A stretch of 64,000 nt of DNA from Colwellia psychrerythraea (lineage in GTDB: Bacteria; Pseudomonadota; Gammaproteobacteria; Enterobacterales; Alteromonadaceae): positions 62,001 through 126,000 of the forward strand of contig NZ_JQEC01000006.1 in NCBI RefSeq assembly GCF_000764185.1. The letters run 5' to 3'. This document shows positions 60,069 through 64,000 of the stretch, piece by piece (within the stretch, counting starts at the first letter, position 1; each line of letters opens with the position of its first letter). Made by a program: the position numbers and the translations under genes. The notes under the pieces are model-generated. The model did not search any database and was not told the origin of the DNA. It saw only the letters and a program-made list of their open reading frames with translations.

Positions 60069-61445
60069 TTAATGCAACAATAAAAAAGTTACCGCGGCAA
60101 CAATACTTGAGACTAATAAACTTAATAGCGCGCCTTCTATCACCATATCTCTGATCTCTATTTCACCAGTGCCATAGGCTATGGCATTAGGTGCTGTGGC
60201 CACAGGTAACATGAAAGCACAGCTGGCAGCCATTGCGGCAGGAATCATAAATATGGCGGGATCAACGCCAACACTGACACCTACAACGGCTAATATGGGC
60301 ATTAATAGGGTCGCAGTAGCTGTATTACTGGTGATCTCAGTAACATAAGTCACCACCAAACAAATGGTTAACACCATGGCTATCATGGGTAAATTAGCGA
60401 GTGAGGATAACCATTCACCGAGCATTACACTTAACCCTGAAGCTGCAAAACCTTTGGCAAGAGCGATACCGCCAGCAAAAAGCAATAACATGCCCCAAGG
60501 TATTTCCTTGGCGGTATGCCAGTCAAGAATACGACCGCCTTTTCCGTTAGGCGTCATAAACATTATCACTACTGCAGCCAGTGCGACGGTACTATCACCA
60601 GCAATAGGTGTATTAAACAATTCACTCCAACCGCCAAAAGGTGCACCGCGGGTGATCCATGCAAGAGCCGTTAAAGTAAAGATGATTAAGGTACGTTTTT
60701 CTTCACTACGCCATTTAGGCAATGTCGGTAATTGAATCTCTTCATCTAAAGTAACTGAGCGTGTTAACCATAACGCCATTAAAGGGATGGAAATCAGTAC
60801 CACGGGCACACCAATTTTCATCCACTCTAAAAAGCCAAATTCACTGCCGGTAGTTTCTTCATAAATGCCCATAAAGATAACATTTGGCGGTGTACCAATT
60901 GGAGTACCAATACCACCAACAGAGGCAGAGTAAGCAATGCCTAGAATAAGTGCGACCTTTAATTTTTTATTATTAACATGACTTAAAATTGCTAAAGCAA
61001 TAGGTAGCATTATTAGTGTTGAGGCTGTGTTTGAAATCCACATACTTAATGTGGCAGTTGCTAGCATAAAACCAAATACTAAACGTCTACCACTGGAAAC
61101 CCCCACTAACCGAACCATGTAAACAGCCATGCGCTCGTGAGCGCCACTTTTGACTAGGGCAGTTGAAAGCATAAAGGCGCCCATCAATAACAAAATGACA
61201 TGACTACCTAATGCGGAGGCGACGGTTTTGTGATCGACGATACCAAACAAGGGTAATAAAGCAAAAGGCACTAATGAAGTCGCGGGAATAGGAATAGCTT
61301 CGCTAACCCACCATATAACGGTAAGCAAAGTAATTGCAGCGGCGATGGCCGGTTTATCAGCCAGACCAAAGTGACTTAGTAATAAATAGCAGGTAAACGC
61401 TATAACGGGTCCCAACGGGATAAAGTGCTGACGGGTAATTTTCAT
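60069..61445 (-). CDS. DASS (SLC13) family sodium:anion symporter
   Basis: Inner-membrane transporter for di- or tricarboxylates or sulfate, coupled to sodium. The 458-aa sequence has about eleven to twelve helices. Both family signature loops are present: STLIMLPIALAIL preceded by WISNTA in the N-terminal half, and EITSNTATATLLMPILAVVG in the C-terminal half (the SNT motifs that bind Na+ and the carboxylate). GGIGTPIGTPPNVIFMG follows the first. It is monocistronic on the minus strand, 108 bases downstream of recG. The substrate cannot be told; dicarboxylate is most likely. Confidence 0.9.
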   Translation of the reverse strand: MKITRQHFIPLGPVIAFTCYLLLSHFGLADKPAIAAAITLLTVIWWVSEAIPIPATSLVPFALLPLFGIVDHKTVASALGSHVILLLMGAFMLSTALVKSGAHERMAVYMVRLVGVSSGRRLVFGFMLATATLSMWISNTASTLIMLPIALAILSHVNNKKLKVALILGIAYSASVGGIGTPIGTPPNVIFMGIYEETTGSEFGFLEWMKIGVPVVLISIPLMALWLTRSVTLDEEIQLPTLPKWRSEEKRTLIIFTLTALAWITRGAPFGGWSELFNTPIAGDSTVALAAVVIMFMTPNGKGGRILDWHTAKEIPWGMLLLFAGGIALAKGFAASGLSVMLGEWLSSLANLPMIAMVLTICLVVTYVTEITSNTATATLLMPILAVVGVSVGVDPAIFMIPAAMAASCAFMLPVATAPNAIAYGTGEIEIRDMVIEGALLSLLVSSIVAAVTFLLLH

Positions 61446-61553
61446 AATAAATGCAACTCGTAGTTAGTAGCATGCTTACAGCAGTGCTTTTGTTGTTTTT
61501 TGAATTGTTAACTTGCTTATTTTTTAGTCATTAATAGTTAGTCATTTTACTTG

Positions 61554-63647
61554 TTAGGCATTTGAATAACGTTCCTTATTGCCTAACCATCGTTGAATTA
61601 GTGCTTGAGCACATTCAGGGTATTGACGTGATAGTAGGTATGCCTGTTGTTTTATTTCAGGAATTAAATAACCATCTCGTACTAGATCGGCAATTTTAAG
61701 ATCCGCTAAACCGGTTTGCCTAGTACCTAGTAATTCTCCTGGACCACGAATTTCAAGATCCTTTTCTGCGATAACAAAACCATCATTACTTTCACGTAAT
61801 ACTTTTAATCGTTTTACCGCGGTTTTTGATAGTGGTGCTTTATACAATAATACGCAAAAAGAGGCGACCGAGCCACGACCAACGCGACCACGTAACTGGT
61901 GTAATTGCGCTAAACCTAAACGCTCTGGATTCTCAATCACCATTAAACTGGAGTTTGGCACATCGACGCCTACTTCAATAACAGTTGTGGCAATTAATAA
62001 GTGTAAGTCACCAATTTTAAAGGCATCCATAACTTCTTGTTTTTCAACCGCCTTCATTCGGCCATGCACCAAACCAATTTTTAATTCCGGTAATTGTGCT
62101 GCTAATAAAAGCGCAGTGTCTTCGGCGGCTTGGCACTGTAATACTTCCGACTCTTCGATTAAGGTACATACCCAATAAGCTTGTCTGCCATCATTAACGC
62201 AACCTTGGCGAATGCGCTCAATAACATCAGCGCGACGTGAATCAGGTAAGGCTACGGTGTTTATTGGTGTACGTCCTGGTGGTAATTCATCAATAATTGA
62301 GGCATCTAAATCAGCATAAGCAGTCATCGACAAAGTTCGGGGTATTGGCGTTGCTGTCATGATCAATTGGTGTGGATATTTATTATCAAAAACACCCTTT
62401 TCTCGCAAGGTAAGACGTTGATGTACACCAAATTTATGTTGCTCATCAATGATAACTAGAACTAAGCTTTTAAAGATAACATCGGCTTGAAAGAGCGCAT
62501 GGGTGCCGATAACCATTTGCATTTCACCACTAGCAATTTTCTCAAGGGCTTCTCTTTTAGCTTTTACTTTAGTTTTCCCGGCCAACCAGCCGACACTGAT
62601 ACCTAGTGGGGTAAACCAGTTAGCAAAATTAATGGCGTGTTGTTCAGCTAGAATTTCGGTCGGCGCCATCAAGGCAACTTGATAACCCTCGCTAATAGCC
62701 GTTAATGCAGCAAGGGCAGCAACTAAGGTTTTACCTGAGCCCACATCCCCTTGAACTAACCGCATCATAGGTTGGGTTTTGGCTAAATCAGTTTTTATTT
62801 CATCAACAACACGCGCTTGCGCATTGGTTGGTGTGAATGGTAAGGCTTTTAGAAATTTTTTAGTAACTTTTTCATCACCCAATAAAGGTAGCGCATCATG
62901 AATATCACTATTTTGTCTGAGTTTCAGCATACTCAAGTTGTGGGCCAGTAGCTCTTCTTTAATTAAGCGTTGCTGTGCCGGATGATGACCTTGCTCTAAT
63001 TGCTCTATTGAAACATCAGGTGGTGGACGATGAATAATTGCTAAGGCATCACTAAGCGAATATTGCTCGTTAAAGATATTATTGGGTAGTAACTCTTCAA
63101 CTTGGCCGCGTTGTAATCTAATTAAAGCTTGCTCAGTTAAACTGCGTAGCGATACTTGTCTTAAGCCATCAGTGCTTGGGTAAACGGGTGTTAAGGTTTC
63201 TTCAACGGATGTTAATGCTCTATCGTCATCAAGGGCTTTATATTCAGGATGAACTATTTGATAGCCGCGTGGACCACGTTTAACTTCACCATAACAGCGA
63301 ATGTTTTTGCCAATGGCTAAGCTGTTTTTTTGACTGGCGGAGAAACTGAAAAAGCAAAGTTGAATACTGCCAGTGCCATCATGAAGGGTAACCACCATCA
63401 TGCGGCGTTTACCATGAGTGATCTGATTATCGGTAATTTCACCAATGATATTGGTTGAGGTACCCACTAATAAATCACGCACTGTGCTTACTCGGGTTTT
63501 ATCTTCATAACGCAGTGGCAAATGAAAGAGCATATCCTGCACTGACAGCAAGCCAATTTTTTCTAACTTTTCTGCTAAACTAGGCCCTACACCTTTAAAG
63601 GTGCTCAGTGGGATTTGTGATAGCTTTGTGAGTGCTTCCATTGCCAT
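61554..63647 (-). CDS. recG: ATP-dependent DNA helicase RecG
   Basis: Superfamily 2 helicase that regresses stalled forks and processes Holliday junctions. The 697-aa length is normal. The N-terminal wedge/OB domain (FKGVGPSLAEKLEKIG, HLPLRYEDKT) is followed by Walker A VQGDVGSGKTLVAALAAL, motif II IIDEQHKFGVHQR, MTATPIPRTLSMTAY, and the C-terminal VIEVGVDVPNSSLMVIENPE, QLRGRVGRG and TRQTGLADLKIADL blocks. ATG at 63641 is an alternative start two codons in. trmH lies 31 bases upstream in the same direction, as in many gammaproteobacteria. Confidence 0.96.
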   Translation of the reverse strand: MAMEALTKLSQIPLSTFKGVGPSLAEKLEKIGLLSVQDMLFHLPLRYEDKTRVSTVRDLLVGTSTNIIGEITDNQITHGKRRMMVVTLHDGTGSIQLCFFSFSASQKNSLAIGKNIRCYGEVKRGPRGYQIVHPEYKALDDDRALTSVEETLTPVYPSTDGLRQVSLRSLTEQALIRLQRGQVEELLPNNIFNEQYSLSDALAIIHRPPPDVSIEQLEQGHHPAQQRLIKEELLAHNLSMLKLRQNSDIHDALPLLGDEKVTKKFLKALPFTPTNAQARVVDEIKTDLAKTQPMMRLVQGDVGSGKTLVAALAALTAISEGYQVALMAPTEILAEQHAINFANWFTPLGISVGWLAGKTKVKAKREALEKIASGEMQMVIGTHALFQADVIFKSLVLVIIDEQHKFGVHQRLTLREKGVFDNKYPHQLIMTATPIPRTLSMTAYADLDASIIDELPPGRTPINTVALPDSRRADVIERIRQGCVNDGRQAYWVCTLIEESEVLQCQAAEDTALLLAAQLPELKIGLVHGRMKAVEKQEVMDAFKIGDLHLLIATTVIEVGVDVPNSSLMVIENPERLGLAQLHQLRGRVGRGSVASFCVLLYKAPLSKTAVKRLKVLRESNDGFVIAEKDLEIRGPGELLGTRQTGLADLKIADLVRDGYLIPEIKQQAYLLSRQYPECAQALIQRWLGNKERYSNA

Positions 63648-63678
63648 TAAATGAGCTCTTAGTTCTTAGATTAAGTTA

Positions 63679-64000
63679 TTAATCATCAATATGCTGCCAA
63701 GCTTTTTTGTTCATTTGCATTTTTTGCCACCATAGTTCATCAGCGACAATTTGTCCTGCTTCATCAATTTCAGGGTAAGGTAAACCTTTACGCTGACAGG
63801 CTTCGGCAAAGATAGGGTGACCACCTTCAAATAAAGTTCGTTGACGGCGCTCATTACTTAAAAGAGGTTTATCATACATGCCTGCAGCTTCGCGTTGGCG
63901 CTGGGCTTCGTATAAAACAACAGAACAAGCCACAGAAACATTTAATGATTGCACCATGCCAACCATAGGAATCACAATGTGGTGATCAGCTAGCTCAAGC
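63679..64000 (-). CDS. trmH: tRNA (guanosine(18)-2'-O)-methyltransferase (partial)
   Basis: C-terminal 106 codons of a SPOUT methyltransferase that methylates G18 of tRNA; the N-terminus lies beyond the right edge. Reading inward from the edge, the frame gives LELADHHIVIPMVGMVQSLN, the knot region with the conserved IPM-x-G-x-x-x-SLNVSVA motif. YEAQRQREAAGMYDKPLL and the TrmH-specific C-terminal extension follow (FEGGHPIFAEACQRKGLPYP), ending in WWQKMQ. The extension and the neighbour recG support TrmH over other SPOUT members. Confidence 0.93.
   Translation of the reverse strand, partial: LELADHHIVIPMVGMVQSLNVSVACSVVLYEAQRQREAAGMYDKPLLSNERRQRTLFEGGHPIFAEACQRKGLPYPEIDEAGQIVADELWWQKMQMNKKAWQHIDD

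Overview
The window looks like chromosomal DNA of a marine gammaproteobacterium of the Alteromonadales, most like Colwellia or a close relative. This rests on the strong A+T bias, protein sequences close to that group, dispersed short inverted-repeat elements, and the housekeeping set prlC, gor, polA, recG and trmH. No rRNA, tRNA, CRISPR array or complete insertion sequence was seen.

Bases 1-31500 are one large exopolysaccharide (EPS) locus of the exosortase A (XrtA/EpsH, PEP-CTERM) type. A divergently transcribed Wza-like export lipoprotein, cut by the left edge, faces a long forward run: polyprenyl-phosphate sugar transferase, XrtA-type deacetylase, FemAB-like protein, glycosyltransferase, exosortase fused to an EpsI domain, glycosyltransferase, AsnB-like amidotransferase, two glycosyltransferases, CapK-like adenylating enzyme, a probable 35-aa membrane protein, and a Wzy/WaaL-like ligase. 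A more variable part follows (15.2-31.5 kb): three deacetylase-like proteins, a heparinase II/III-type lyase, a beta-helix protein, an ATP-grasp enzyme, a Wzx flippase, another glycosyltransferase, GDP-mannose synthesis (ManC), an acyltransferase-3, and three GNAT/BioF2-like acyltransferases. Together these can build, modify, flip, polymerise, trim and export a mannose-containing, probably uronate- or amino-sugar-containing polymer, and sort PEP-CTERM proteins into it.

At 32.0-36.6 kb lies a 1555-aa secreted protein with a propeller-like N-terminus, two CxxCH haem sites, four exact 276-bp Ig/cadherin-like repeats, a 12-copy Thr-Gly-Gly-Gly-Asp minisatellite and a GlyGly-CTERM-like tail. Its upstream region carries two TTACC-N5-GGTAA inverted repeats. 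This is the most unusual object in the window.

From 36.7 to 48.3 kb the content is mixed: a Tag-like glycosylase, a frameshifted outer-membrane barrel pseudogene, oligopeptidase A (prlC), a propeller-PAS-GGDEF-EAL sensor, glutathione reductase (gor), a chemoreceptor tail remnant, a DUF4399 protein and an outer-membrane lipoprotein. From 48.7 to 55.0 kb there is a heavy-metal RND efflux operon (czcCBA type) led by a small His/Cys-rich secreted protein. From 55 kb to the end are polA (with two perfect DnaA boxes upstream), a solute-binding protein, a DASS transporter, recG and a partial trmH, with two related MITE-like elements in the spacers.
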